Shown here: positions 1 to 8,292 of the stretch, in pieces
Layout: each line of letters starts with the position of its first letter
Position numbering within the stretch: the first letter of the stretch is position 1
Assembly (NCBI GenBank): GCA_026002995.1
Contig: BPGK01000001.1
Location: 1,550,001-1,614,000 of the forward strand
Length of the DNA stretch: 64,000 bases
Origin: Gaiellaceae bacterium
GTDB taxonomy: Bacteria > Actinomycetota > Thermoleophilia > Gaiellales > Gaiellaceae
Reading direction: 5' to 3'
Notes under the pieces: model-generated
Database searches by the model: none
Seen by the model: the letters and a program-made list of their open reading frames with translations, nothing else
What the model was told of the DNA's origin: nothing
Program-made: the position numbers and the translations under genes

Positions 1-1131
1 CGGGTGCAGGAGCTGATCGAGCTGACCGGGGTCGATCCGCGCGACCGCCTCCTCACGCGAGATGAGCTCCTCCTCGACCATCTCCACGGCGATGCGGAGC
101 GCCGCGGTCGCGGTGCGCTTCCCGGTACGAGTCTGGAGGAGGTAGAGCTTTCCCTCCTCCACCGTGAACTCGATGTCCTGCATGTCCCGGTAGTGGGCCT
201 CGAGCCGATCGAGCGTCTCGACGAGCTCCTCGTAGGCCTCCGGGAGGAGCTCGCGCATGCGCGAGATCGGCTCCGGCGTCCGGATCCCCGCGACGACGTC
301 CTCGCCCTGGGCGTTGAGCAGGAACTCCCCGAACAGGGCCTTCTCTCCGGTAGCCGGGTTCCGCGTGAAGCAGACGCCCGTGCCCGAGCGCTCGCCGCGG
401 TTCCCGAAGACCATCTGCACGACGTTCACGGCCGTCCCCAGATCGTCCGGGATCTCGTACGTCCGCCGGTACACCTGCGCCCGCGGCGCGTCCCAGGAGT
501 CGAACACCGCCCGGTAGGCCCGGCGCAGCTGCTCGCGCGGATCCTGGGGGAACCCCGTCCCCGTCGCCTCCTCGTAGATCGTCTCGAAGGACGCGACGAG
601 CTCGCGCAGGTCGTGGGCGGTTAAGTCGACGTCCTGGGAGACTCCGCGCGCGGCCTTCAGATCGCTGAGCGCCTGCTCGAAGCGGTGCCCGTCGACGCCG
701 TCCACGACCTCGCCGTACATCTGGATCAGACGTCGGTAGGAGTCGTAGGCGAAGCGCGGGTTGCGGGTCGACGCCGCGAGCCCCTCGACCGCGACGTCGT
801 TGAGCCCGAGGTTGAGGATCGTGTCCATCATCCCGGGCATCGAGATCGCCGCGCCGGAGCGCACCGAGACGAGGAGTGGGTTCTCCGGATCCCCGAAGCG
901 CTTGCCCGTGCGCTCCTCGAGCCGGGCGATGTGCTCGTCGACCTCCGCGTCGAGCCCCTCCGGCACCCGATGTCCCGCCGCCATGTACGCGCGACAGGCA
1001 TCGGTCGTGATCGTGAACCCGGCCGGCACCGGAAGACCGAGCTGCGTCATCTCGGCGAGGCCGATCCCCTTGCCGCCGAGGAGCTCTCTCCCGCCGGGCG
1101 CCTGCTCGTCGAAGTCGTAGACGTAGCGCAT
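1..1131 (-). CDS. ppdK: pyruvate, phosphate dikinase, N-terminal part (cut by window edge)
   Basis: Interconverts pyruvate + ATP + phosphate and PEP + AMP + PPi, a cytosolic gluconeogenic/anaplerotic enzyme. The visible 377 residues begin MRYVYDFDEQAPGG and contain LLGGKGIGLAEM, VPAGFTITTDACRAY, VSVRSGAAISMPGMMDTILNL and SGTGVCFTRNPATGEK, all typical of the PPDK nucleotide-binding half. The C-terminal part, with the phospho-His swivelling domain and the PEP-binding barrel, lies outside the window. The ATG at 1131 is preceded by a TAGATT box (1142-1147) and no Shine-Dalgarno site, so the mRNA is probably leaderless. Its likely regulator PpsR is on the same strand about 1.3 kb upstream. Confidence 0.95.
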   Translation of the reverse strand, partial: MRYVYDFDEQAPGGRELLGGKGIGLAEMTQLGLPVPAGFTITTDACRAYMAAGHRVPEGLDAEVDEHIARLEERTGKRFGDPENPLLVSVRSGAAISMPGMMDTILNLGLNDVAVEGLAASTRNPRFAYDSYRRLIQMYGEVVDGVDGHRFEQALSDLKAARGVSQDVDLTAHDLRELVASFETIYEEATGTGFPQDPREQLRRAYRAVFDSWDAPRAQVYRRTYEIPDDLGTAVNVVQMVFGNRGERSGTGVCFTRNPATGEKALFGEFLLNAQGEDVVAGIRTPEPISRMRELLPEAYEELVETLDRLEAHYRDMQDIEFTVEEGKLYLLQTRTGKRTATAALRIAVEMVEEELISREEAVARIDPGQLDQLLHP

Positions 1132-1217
1132 CAGCGAGAGGAATCTACACACGCCTCGGTCTAAGGGTTCTGGAAGGGTTCCACCGCCCCACCGCAGCCG
1201 GATCGTACTCTGGCGCC

Positions 1218-2153
1218 GTGCGCGTCGCGCTCGCGCACCTCACGCTCGTCGCCCTCGTTGCCGCGGTGACCTTCGCCCTCGGCGCGGGAGCCGTCCGCGC
1301 TCGACCCGAAGCGACCATCACCGTGCGCATCGAGGCGCGCGAGTTCTCGTTCGCTCGCTCGCGCGAGACGGTCCCGGCGGGAACCAGCGTCCGCTTCGTC
1401 GTGCGAAACACCGGCGCCTCCTGCACCGCCGGAGCCGCCTCCTCCCGTCACCGGCTCCCTGGTCGCGACCGTCGTCGCGACCGTCGTCGGGACGTTCGAG
1501 CGTCCGGTGCTCGTGACGGCTCTTCCCGGCGAGAGCAGCGACGTGTTCGTCGTCGAGCAGCGCAGGACGATTCGCATCGTTCGCAACGGAGCCACGCTCC
1601 GGGAGCCGTTCCTCGACATTCGCGACCGCGCGTACGAGTCGAGCGAGTCCGGGCTCCTCTCGCTCGCGTTCTCGCCCGACTACGCCGTGACCGGTCTCTT
1701 CTACGTCTTCTACAACCGCAACGCTGGAAATGGCGACATCACGATCTCGGAGTGGAGACCACACCCCATCGACACGGATCGCGCCGATCCGTTCTCCGAG
1801 CGGGTTCTCCTGACGATCGAGAAGCCGTGGGAGAACCACAACGGCGGGATGCTCCAGTTCGGACCCGACGGTCTGCTCTATGCCTCGGCCGGCGATGGAG
1901 ACAGCGGCGTCTACAACAACCCGGCGCCTTCGTGCGCGACAAGCGTCTGCGCGCGCTCCAGGGAAGGTACCTCTACGGCGACTTCTGTCTGGGCGGAGTC
2001 ACGGCCCTCGCGATCGACGGCGGCGAGATCCGGGCGACGGACGATCTCGGAGTCGACGTCCCCAGGCTCTCGTCGTTCGGCGTCGACGGGCTCGGCCGCG
2101 TCTACCTGACCTCGGTCGAGGGAGAGGTCTGGCGCCTCGACCCCGTGTCCTGA
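1218..2153 (+). pseudogene. decayed secreted cupredoxin / PQQ-type sugar dehydrogenase gene
   Basis: Three pieces of one protein lie in alternating frames. Frame A (GTG 1218 to about 1410) encodes a signal peptide and the first strands of a cupredoxin-like domain (TVPAGTSVRFVVRNT). Frame B (about 1408-1925) encodes a proline-rich linker and the first blades of a glucose/sorbosone dehydrogenase propeller (DVFVVEQRRTIRIVRNG, FLDIRDR, NHNGGMLQFGPDGLLYASAGDGD). Frame A returns at about 1930 with the last blade (RLRALQGRYLYGDFCLGG, GRVYLTSVEGEVWRL). Two frame-shifting deletions explain this: one removed the rest of the cupredoxin barrel, the other the middle of the propeller. A TACTCT box (1206-1211) 6 nt before the GTG survives. 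Family assignment is firm; the inactive status follows from the frame breaks. Confidence 0.85.
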
Positions 2154-2158
2154 GCCGC

Positions 2159-2404
2159 TCACGCGCGCCGAGCGCGTGCTCGGAGCTCCGCCGCCCACGC
2201 CGCCGCCCGCAGCCCGAGCCAGACGGGGGTCAGGAGGACGTAGAAGACGAGGTCTCCGAGGAGGAGGAGGAACCACCAGAGGAGGAATCGCCCGGGCGGC
2301 GCCCACCCCTTCTCGCGCAGGTCGCCACGACCCCCGGGAGGAGGTCGGAACGGGTGTCGGAGAGGCGGCTCGCCCGGCGCGCCGTACGGCCGGTGCTCGC
2401 TCAC
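2159..2404 (-). CDS. small single-pass membrane protein, unknown
   Basis: 81 residues starting at a GTG that overlaps the ppsR stop (GTGA), so it is probably translationally coupled to ppsR. The N-terminal half is Pro/Gly/Arg-rich and soluble. Residues about 40-65 (FLLWWFLLLLGDLVFYVLL) form one hydrophobic segment, followed by an Arg-rich tail (RARARRA), suggesting a cytosolic basic C-terminus. I recognise no family. Confidence 0.6.
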   Translation of the reverse strand: MSEHRPYGAPGEPPLRHPFRPPPGGRGDLREKGWAPPGRFLLWWFLLLLGDLVFYVLLTPVWLGLRAAAWAAELRARARRA

Positions 2405-3237
2405 GTCTTCGCGCCGCGCCGTCGGCGCTCCACGAGCCTGATGATCCGCATCGCGGTCTCCTCGACCGAGAGATCGGAGACGTCGATGACCGGGCAGCCC
2501 AGCTTGCGGTGCAGCTCGCGCGCCTGCGCGAGCTCGTCGTAGATCGAGTCGAGCTCCGCGTAGCGACGACGGGGAGCCCCCATGCTGCGGACGCGCACCG
2601 TGCGGATCTCGAGGAGACGCTCGGGGTCGATCGTGAGCCCGACGATCTTGGCGGGATCGATCTCGAAGAGCTCCTTCGGAGGCTCGATGCCCGCGACGAC
2701 GGGCACGTTGGCCGCTTTGTGGCCCAAGTACCCGAGGTAGATCGAGAGCGGGGTCTTCGAGGTACGCGAAACGCCGACGAGCACGATGTCGGCCTCGTCG
2801 AGCGCCTTGCCGGCTCCGTCGTCGTAGCGCACCGCGAACTCGATCGCCTCGATCCGCTTGAAGTACGACGAGTCGAGCGGCGCCCGGACACCGGGCTTCA
2901 TCTTCGCGGCGACGCCTGCGACGCGCGAGATCGAGTCGATCGGGTGACCGAGCAGGTCGCAGTAGTGGACGCGCGCCCGGCGACAGAGCTGGCGCATCGC
3001 CTCCCGCAGCTCGGGCTCGACGAGCGTGTACACCATCACCGCGGGCCGTCCCCGAGCCTGCTGGACGGCGAGGTGGAGGTCCTCGACGTCCTCGACGCGC
3101 GGGTGGCGGATCTCGACGAACTCCTGGTCCGGGAACTGCGCCTCGAGCGCGAGCACGAGGCGTGCGGCCGTCTCCCCCGTCGCATCCGAGACGATGTGCA
3201 GCTCGACGGCCCCGTGGTCGGAGTCGGTCGCCTTCAT
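2401..3237 (-). CDS. ppsR: pyruvate, phosphate dikinase regulatory protein (DUF299 / PSRP)
   Basis: Bifunctional ADP-dependent kinase / phosphate-dependent pyrophosphorylase of the PPDK/PEP synthase regulator family. It inactivates the dikinase by phosphorylating a Thr next to the catalytic His and reverses this with phosphate. Seen: VELHIVSDATGETAARLV at the N-terminus, the P-loop-like GVSRTSKTPLSIYLGYLG and KAANVPVV. At 278 aa it is the usual length. An in-frame upstream ATG exists (3309), but ATG 3237 is preferred because it begins just before the conserved IVSDATGET and lies 7 nt after a TAGCCT box (3245-3250). The dikinase is on the same strand downstream, which supports the pairing. Confidence 0.93.
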   Translation of the reverse strand: MKATDSDHGAVELHIVSDATGETAARLVLALEAQFPDQEFVEIRHPRVEDVEDLHLAVQQARGRPAVMVYTLVEPELREAMRQLCRRARVHYCDLLGHPIDSISRVAGVAAKMKPGVRAPLDSSYFKRIEAIEFAVRYDDGAGKALDEADIVLVGVSRTSKTPLSIYLGYLGHKAANVPVVAGIEPPKELFEIDPAKIVGLTIDPERLLEIRTVRVRSMGAPRRRYAELDSIYDELAQARELHRKLGCPVIDVSDLSVEETAMRIIRLVERRRRGAKT

Positions 3238-3283
3238 CGGCGGCAGGCTAGCGAGGCGTCCACGGTCGGTAGGGTCTGCCCCG

Positions 3284-4636
3284 ATGGCCGACGTCGTGAC
3301 CATGGACAAGATCGTGTCGCTCTCGCGGCGGCGCGGCTTCGTCTTCCCGTCCTCCGAGATCTACGGCGGCCTCGCCTCCGCCTACGACTACGGCCACTAC
3401 GGCGTCCTCCTGAAGGAGAACGTCAAGGCGCGCTGGTTCGAGGCCATGGTGCGCGAGCGCGACGACATCGTCGCGCTCGACTCGTCGATCATCCTCCACC
3501 CCAAGGTGTGGGAGGCGTCCGGGCACGTCGAGGGCTTCCACGACCCCTTGGTCGACTGCCGCACCTGCAAGCTCCGCTTCCGCGCCGACCAGCTCGAGCA
3601 CTCCCGGTGCGGACGCAAGCCGAGCAAGCACCCGGGCGAGACGGATGAGTGCGACCTCACCGAGCCGCGGCACTTCAACCTCATGTTCAAGACGCGGATC
3701 GGCCCGGTCGAGGAGACCGGTATGGACGCCTACCTGCGTCCCGAGACCGCGCAGGGCATCTTCATCAACTTCAAGAACGTCGCCCAGATCGCCCGGCGCA
3801 AGCCGCCCTTCGGCATCGCGCAGATCGGGAAGGCGTTCCGCAACGAGGTCACGACCGGGCACTTCATCTTCCGCACGCTCGAGTTCGAGCAGATGGAGAT
3901 GGAGTACTTCGTGCCGCCGGCGGAGGCCGAGGAGTGGTTCCGCTACTGGGTCGAGGAGCGCTTCCGCTGGTACGTGCGCCTCGGCCTGCGCGAGAGCCAC
4001 CTGCGCGTGCGGCCGCACGGCCCGGACGAGCTCTCCCACTACTCTCGCCAGACGAGCGACATCGAGTACCTGTACCCCATCGGCTGGTCCGAGCTCGAGG
4101 GGATCGCGCACCGCGGCGACTACGATCTCACCGCGCACTCACGGACGTCGGGGACGAAGCTCGAGTGGGTCGACGGCGAGGAGCGCTATACGCCGCACGT
4201 CGTCGAGCCGGCGGCTGGCGTGAACCGCTCCATGCTCGCGTTCATGGTCGACGCCTACGACGAGGAGGAGGTCGCCGGCCGGCTGCGTGTCGTTCTCCGC
4301 CTCCACCCCGCGCTCGCTCCGGTGAAGGTCGCGGTGCTCCCCCTGATCCCGCGCAACGCCGAGATCGCGACGAAAGCGCGAGCGCTCTACGAGGAGCTCC
4401 GTCGGAGCGTCGTCGCCGAGTACGACGACTCCGGCCAGATCGGCCGCCGCTACCGCCGCCAGGACGAGATCGGCACTCCCTGGGCGCTCACGATCGACGA
4501 GCAGACGCTCGTCGACGACACGGTGACGATCCGCGACCGCGACTCGCTCGCGCAAGAGCGGATCCCGATCTCGGCCGCCCGGGCCGTGGTCGAGGACCGG
4601 CTCGCGGCGGACTGGACGAGCCCGAAGGCCGACTGA
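3284..4636 (+). CDS. glyS: glycyl-tRNA synthetase, single-chain (alpha2) type
   Basis: Attaches glycine to tRNA-Gly. 450 aa, class II. Seen: the N-terminal GFVFPSSEIYGGLASAYDYGHYG, a zinc-ribbon-like stretch with DCRTCKLRFRADQLEHSRCGR, motif 2 (FIFRTLEFEQMEMEYF), and the motif 3 region (RSMLAFMVDAY) followed by an anticodon-binding domain (LAPVKVAVLPLIPRN). This is the homodimeric type found in actinobacteria and eukaryotes rather than the alpha2beta2 GlyQS. The ATG follows a TAGGGT box (3270-3275) by 8 nt with no Shine-Dalgarno site. It is divergent from ppsR. Confidence 0.96.
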   Translation: MADVVTMDKIVSLSRRRGFVFPSSEIYGGLASAYDYGHYGVLLKENVKARWFEAMVRERDDIVALDSSIILHPKVWEASGHVEGFHDPLVDCRTCKLRFRADQLEHSRCGRKPSKHPGETDECDLTEPRHFNLMFKTRIGPVEETGMDAYLRPETAQGIFINFKNVAQIARRKPPFGIAQIGKAFRNEVTTGHFIFRTLEFEQMEMEYFVPPAEAEEWFRYWVEERFRWYVRLGLRESHLRVRPHGPDELSHYSRQTSDIEYLYPIGWSELEGIAHRGDYDLTAHSRTSGTKLEWVDGEERYTPHVVEPAAGVNRSMLAFMVDAYDEEEVAGRLRVVLRLHPALAPVKVAVLPLIPRNAEIATKARALYEELRRSVVAEYDDSGQIGRRYRRQDEIGTPWALTIDEQTLVDDTVTIRDRDSLAQERIPISAARAVVEDRLAADWTSPKAD

Positions 4637-4674
4637 GAGACGTGCGCCCCGGATCACCGGTGTCTGCGCCGTGC

Positions 4675-4950
4675 TCAGAGACGTCCGTGCCGCTCGAGCT
4701 CGGATGCGGCCCAGACTCCGGCCGCGACTCCGAGCCACCCCACGCCGGCCGCGACCGCTCCGGCGCGCACGACCTGCCCGGCGAAGGGCGCGTCTTCGCC
4801 GACCGCGAGCACGGAGAGCAGATACGCGGACGCGACCCCTAGCGAACCTCCGGCGAGGGCGACCCGCGGCCGTCGCACGAGCAGAGCGCCGACGAAGCCG
4901 AGTCCGAACCCAAGCGAGCCGAGCCGGACGAGTACGACGAGGAGGTTCAC
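4675..4950 (-). CDS. small hydrophobic membrane protein, unknown
   Basis: 91 residues from GTG 4950, with about three hydrophobic segments (NLLVVLVRLGSLGFGLGFV, VALAGGSLGVASAYLLSVL, VVRAGAVAAGVGWLGVAAGV). It lies 19 nt downstream of recO on the same strand and is convergent with glyS. An ATG overlapping the recO stop (4973) reads only eight residues before a stop, so GTG 4950 is the better start. I recognise no family. Confidence 0.55.
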   Translation of the reverse strand: MNLLVVLVRLGSLGFGLGFVGALLVRRPRVALAGGSLGVASAYLLSVLAVGEDAPFAGQVVRAGAVAAGVGWLGVAAGVWAASELERHGRL

Positions 4951-4969
4951 GCGGGCGCGCGGATGCCTC

Positions 4970-5713
4970 TCATGCCGAGAGCGTCCGCAGGCGGAAGCCG
5001 CCGTGGGCTTCGTACGCGGCGACCACGACGGCGAGCGCGTCGCGCACAGCGCGCTCTCCCAGGCCGAGCCCGCGGGCGTCCGCGAGCGGGCTCCGGAGGA
5101 GCGCGTGGATGCCGCGAAGACCCTCGGGCGAGAGCGACACCGTCTCCGGCGGCGAGCACGCCGCGCACACGGCACCGCCGGCGCGCGGAAGGTAGCCCAC
5201 GAGCCCCGTCACCTCCCCGCACTCGACGCAGGCCTCGAGGTGCGGGTCGTACCCGGAGAGCCAGAGCAGCTTGAGCTGGAAGCCGAGCGCGAGGGGGTCG
5301 AGAGCGGCGCGCCCTCGCGCACCGGGCTCGATCGCGTCCACCGCGGAGAGGAAGCGCGTGATCGCCTCGAACGCGCGCTCGTTCCGCTCCTCCTCGACGA
5401 AGAGCCGGAGCATGGCCTCCGCCCCGACGAGCGCCACGGAGAGACGGTAGGGATCCTCACGGGCCGGTCGGTGCGCGTCGACGAGCGAGGCGCCGGTGAC
5501 CGTGGAGAGCTCTCCGGAGCCCTGGTGGAGGAGGAGCTCGACGTGCGAGAGCGGCTCGAGCCGAGCGCCGAACCGGGACGTCGTCTTCCGCACGCCCTTC
5601 GCGAGCGCGCCGATGCGTCCGCGGTCGCGCGTGTACACGTGCAGGACACGGTCAGCCTCGCCGAACCGGAACGAGCGCAGCACCACCCCCTCTGTCTTCA
5701 CCGTCCGCCCCAC
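4970..5713 (-). CDS. recO: DNA repair protein RecO
   Basis: Recombination mediator that anneals SSB-coated single strands and loads RecA with RecR (RecFOR pathway). 247 aa. Seen: N-terminal OB fold (TEGVVLRSFRFGEADRVLHV, GRIGALAKGVRK), central helical domain, and a zinc-finger pair (CVECG ... CAACS). GTG 5713 follows a TAGACT box (5721-5726) by 7 nt, arguing for leaderless expression separate from mutM upstream. Confidence 0.95.
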   Translation of the reverse strand: MGRTVKTEGVVLRSFRFGEADRVLHVYTRDRGRIGALAKGVRKTTSRFGARLEPLSHVELLLHQGSGELSTVTGASLVDAHRPAREDPYRLSVALVGAEAMLRLFVEEERNERAFEAITRFLSAVDAIEPGARGRAALDPLALGFQLKLLWLSGYDPHLEACVECGEVTGLVGYLPRAGGAVCAACSPPETVSLSPEGLRGIHALLRSPLADARGLGLGERAVRDALAVVVAAYEAHGGFRLRTLSA

Positions 5714-5797
5714 GGGGACAAGTCTAGGAGGGACGGGTGTCGGCCGACTCGCTCGAGCTCGTGGCTCTGAGCCACGAGCTTCCGGGGGCCGGCTCGC

Positions 5798-6604
5798 TCA
5801 GCGCTGGCAGCGAGGGCAGTACCACGTGCCGCGACCGCCGACACGCGTCTTTGCGATGGACACCCCGCAGCGGTCGCACGGCTCGTCCTCGCGGCCGTAG
5901 GCGCGGAACTCCCGCTGCATCGCGCCCGAGGTGCCGTCCGGGGCCGCGTAATCGCGGAGCGTCGAGCCCTGTCGAGCGATCCCGGTGCGAAGCGCCGTGC
6001 GGATCGCACGATGGAGGCGCCCGACCTCGTCCGCGGCGAGCTCGCTCGCTGGACGCACCGGGCCGATGCGCGCCCGCCAGAGCGCCTCGTCGGCATAGAT
6101 GTTCCCCAGACCGGCGACCACCCTCTGGTCGAGGACGACCGCCTTGATCGGCGCTCGTCGCCGGGCGAGCTGCGCGGCGAGCCAGGCGGAGGTGAAGCGC
6201 GGGCCGAGCGGCTCCGGCCCGTTCTTCGCCGCCAGGTATCCCTCGAGCTCGTCCTCGTCGAGCAGGAGCCAGGTGCCGAATCGCCGCACGTCGCGATAGA
6301 CGAGGCGCGACCCGTCGTCGAGCTCGAGCACGGCGCGCTCGTGTGTCGTCTCGGAGAAGCCGAAGCTCCCGGTCATGCGCAAGTGCACGAGGAGGGCGAG
6401 CCCACCCGAGAGGAGGAAGACGAGGTACTTCCCGCGCCGCTCGACTGCGACGATGCGCGCGCCTCGAAGCTGCGCCGCGACGACGAGGCGATCGTGGGGG
6501 CGCGTGAGGCGTGGATCGAGGATGTCGACGCGCCGCACGGTCGCCCCCTCGAGGCGCGGCGCGAGCTGCGCCCTGATCGTCTCGACCTCCGGGAGCTCCG
6601 GCAT
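5798..6604 (-). CDS. mutM: formamidopyrimidine-DNA glycosylase (Fpg/MutM)
   Basis: Removes oxidised purines such as 8-oxoG and nicks the abasic site. 268 aa starting MPELPEVETI, where the proline after Met is the catalytic nucleophile. Seen: the helix-two-turn-helix signature LDQRVVAGLGNIYADEALW, and a C-terminal zinc finger with CDRCG and CPRCQR. It starts 8 nt after the deoA stop, so it is probably cotranscribed with deoA. Confidence 0.97.
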   Translation of the reverse strand: MPELPEVETIRAQLAPRLEGATVRRVDILDPRLTRPHDRLVVAAQLRGARIVAVERRGKYLVFLLSGGLALLVHLRMTGSFGFSETTHERAVLELDDGSRLVYRDVRRFGTWLLLDEDELEGYLAAKNGPEPLGPRFTSAWLAAQLARRRAPIKAVVLDQRVVAGLGNIYADEALWRARIGPVRPASELAADEVGRLHRAIRTALRTGIARQGSTLRDYAAPDGTSGAMQREFRAYGREDEPCDRCGVSIAKTRVGGRGTWYCPRCQR

Positions 6605-6612
6605 CGCCCGGG

Positions 6613-7911
6613 CTACTCGATGACGTCGAGCAGGATCCCGTGCCCGCGAGGCGCCTCGTCGCCGAGCACGTACGCGCTCCGCACCGTCTCGGCGGCGCGG
6701 GCAGCGCTCTCGTCGTCACGGGCGTGGACCTCGGCGAGGACGTCTCCCGCCGCGACCGCCGAGCCGCGCTTCGCGTGGCAGACGACGCCGACGGCGTGGT
6801 CGATGGCATCGTCCTTCGTTCTCCTGCCGCCGCCGAGCCCAAGCGTCGCGATGCCGATCGGGAGCGCGTGGAGGCGAGCGACGATCCCCTCCCGCTCGGC
6901 CACGACCGGGCGGACGACCGGGGCGGTCGGGAGCACGTCGGGATCGGGGTCGCCGCCCTGCGCGCGGATCCAGCGCTCGTAGGCGGCGGTCGCAGCTCCT
7001 TCGGCGATCGCGGCCTCCGCTCGCCGACGGCCCTCCTCGACGTCGACCCCCAGGTCCGAGAGCGCGAGGAGGCGCGCCGACGCGTGCAGGACGAGCTCGG
7101 TGAAGTCCGTCGGGCCCCGGCCGGCGAGCGTCTCGAGCGCCTCGCGCACCTCGAGCGCGTGGCCGACGGCGTGGCCGAGCGGCTGATCCATGTCCGAGAG
7201 GAGACAGACGACGTCCCGGCCAGCGCGCCGCCCGAGGTCGACCATCTGCTCGGCGAGGATCCGTGCGTCCTCGAGCGTCTTCATGAAGGCGCCGTCGCCG
7301 ACCTTCACGTCGAGCACGATCGCGTCGGCTCCCGCGGCGAGCTTCTTCGACATGATCGACGAGGCGATGAGCGGCACGATGTCCACCGTCGCGGTGACGT
7401 CCCGCAGCGCGTACAGCTTCTTGTCGGCGGGGACGAGGTCGCCCGTCTGGCCGACGATCGCGAGGCCGACCTCGCGCACCTGCTCGACGAGCTCGTCGAG
7501 CGTGAGCTCGACTCGGTAGCCGGGGATCGACTCGAGCTTGTCGAGCGTGCCTCCGGTATGACCCAGGCCGCGCCCGGACATCTTCGCGAGCGGCACGCCG
7601 CAGGCGGCGACGATCGGGCCGACCGCGAGCGACGTCTTGTCGCCGACGCCACCCGTCGAGTGCTTGTCCACGACCCGGCGCCCGAGGGCGGATCCGAGAG
7701 CGAGCGTCTCTCCGGAGCGGATCATCGCGTCGGTCAGCGCATGCGTCTCGCGACCGTTGAGCCCCCGGAAGTAGACGGCCATGCACCAGGCGGCGAGCTG
7801 GTAGTCGGGGATCTCGCCGCGCGTGAAGCCGAGGATGAGCTCGGAGATCTCCTCGTCGGAGAGCTCGCCGCCGTTGCGCTTGCGCTCGATCAGCTCGGGA
7901 ACGCGAATCAC
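6613..7911 (-). CDS. deoA: pyrimidine-nucleoside (thymidine) phosphorylase
   Basis: Phosphorolysis of thymidine/deoxyuridine (and possibly uridine) to base and (deoxy)ribose-1-phosphate. 432 aa, with N-terminal helical lobe (IERKRNGGELSDEEI), the family signature KMSGRGLGHTGGTLDKLES, the phosphate-binding KHSTGGVGDKTSL, and the C-terminal barrel (GIVARLHALPIGIATLGLGGGR). GTG 7911 follows TAGCCT (7919-7924) by 7 nt. With deoB nearby it forms a deoxynucleoside salvage route that feeds deoxyribose-5-phosphate. TP versus PyNP specificity cannot be settled by eye. Confidence 0.93.
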   Translation of the reverse strand: MIRVPELIERKRNGGELSDEEISELILGFTRGEIPDYQLAAWCMAVYFRGLNGRETHALTDAMIRSGETLALGSALGRRVVDKHSTGGVGDKTSLAVGPIVAACGVPLAKMSGRGLGHTGGTLDKLESIPGYRVELTLDELVEQVREVGLAIVGQTGDLVPADKKLYALRDVTATVDIVPLIASSIMSKKLAAGADAIVLDVKVGDGAFMKTLEDARILAEQMVDLGRRAGRDVVCLLSDMDQPLGHAVGHALEVREALETLAGRGPTDFTELVLHASARLLALSDLGVDVEEGRRRAEAAIAEGAATAAYERWIRAQGGDPDPDVLPTAPVVRPVVAEREGIVARLHALPIGIATLGLGGGRRTKDDAIDHAVGVVCHAKRGSAVAAGDVLAEVHARDDESAARAAETVRSAYVLGDEAPRGHGILLDVIE

Positions 7912-7956
7912 GTGTCTCAGGCTACTCGCCGCCGAGCAGCCGCCCCGGGCGAGCCG

Positions 7957-8205
7957 TCAGCCGAGGGGGCTCGCGACGATCGCCGCGATCACGCCGACGA
8001 GGCCGACGATGACCCCGCCGCCGACTCGGAGGAGCGTCGACCGGAGCCCGCCGATCTCGGAGCGGAGCTCACCTCTCAGGCCGCCGATCTCGGAGCGGAG
8101 CTCGGAGCCGAGCTCGCGGAGGTCGGCATCGATCCGCGCGAACCCCGCATCCATCCGATTCGCGAGGTCGTCGAGCCGCTCGTCCGTCCAGGCGACGCGA
8201 TCCAC
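7957..8205 (-). CDS. small coiled-coil protein with C-terminal membrane anchor
   Basis: 82 residues. Residues about 8-55 are an amphipathic coiled coil (LDDLANRMDAGFARIDADL) with a tandem 11-residue repeat (ELRSEIGGLRG / ELRSEIGGLRS). Residues about 60-80 (GGGVIVGLVGVIAAIVASPL) form one transmembrane helix. The GTG start follows TACGCT (8212-8217) by 6 nt. The layout resembles small membrane-anchored coiled-coil proteins, but I assign no function. Confidence 0.65.
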   Translation of the reverse strand: MDRVAWTDERLDDLANRMDAGFARIDADLRELGSELRSEIGGLRGELRSEIGGLRSTLLRVGGGVIVGLVGVIAAIVASPLG

Positions 8206-8292
8206 GGCCGCAGCGTACCGCGCAGCGCACGGAACGAGCGTCGCGGGACTGCGTCCAAACGATGCCGAAGCGCCACGGAGGGCGCTGCCTGC

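Noticed and set aside
3238-3309. N-terminal extension of ppsR from ATG 3309
   Set aside because: It would run through the ppsR -10 box and overlap the glyS start; the family begins at the later ATG.
8048-8103. CRISPR-like direct repeat
   Set aside because: Only two copies, in frame within a coding coiled coil; no array or cas genes anywhere in the window.
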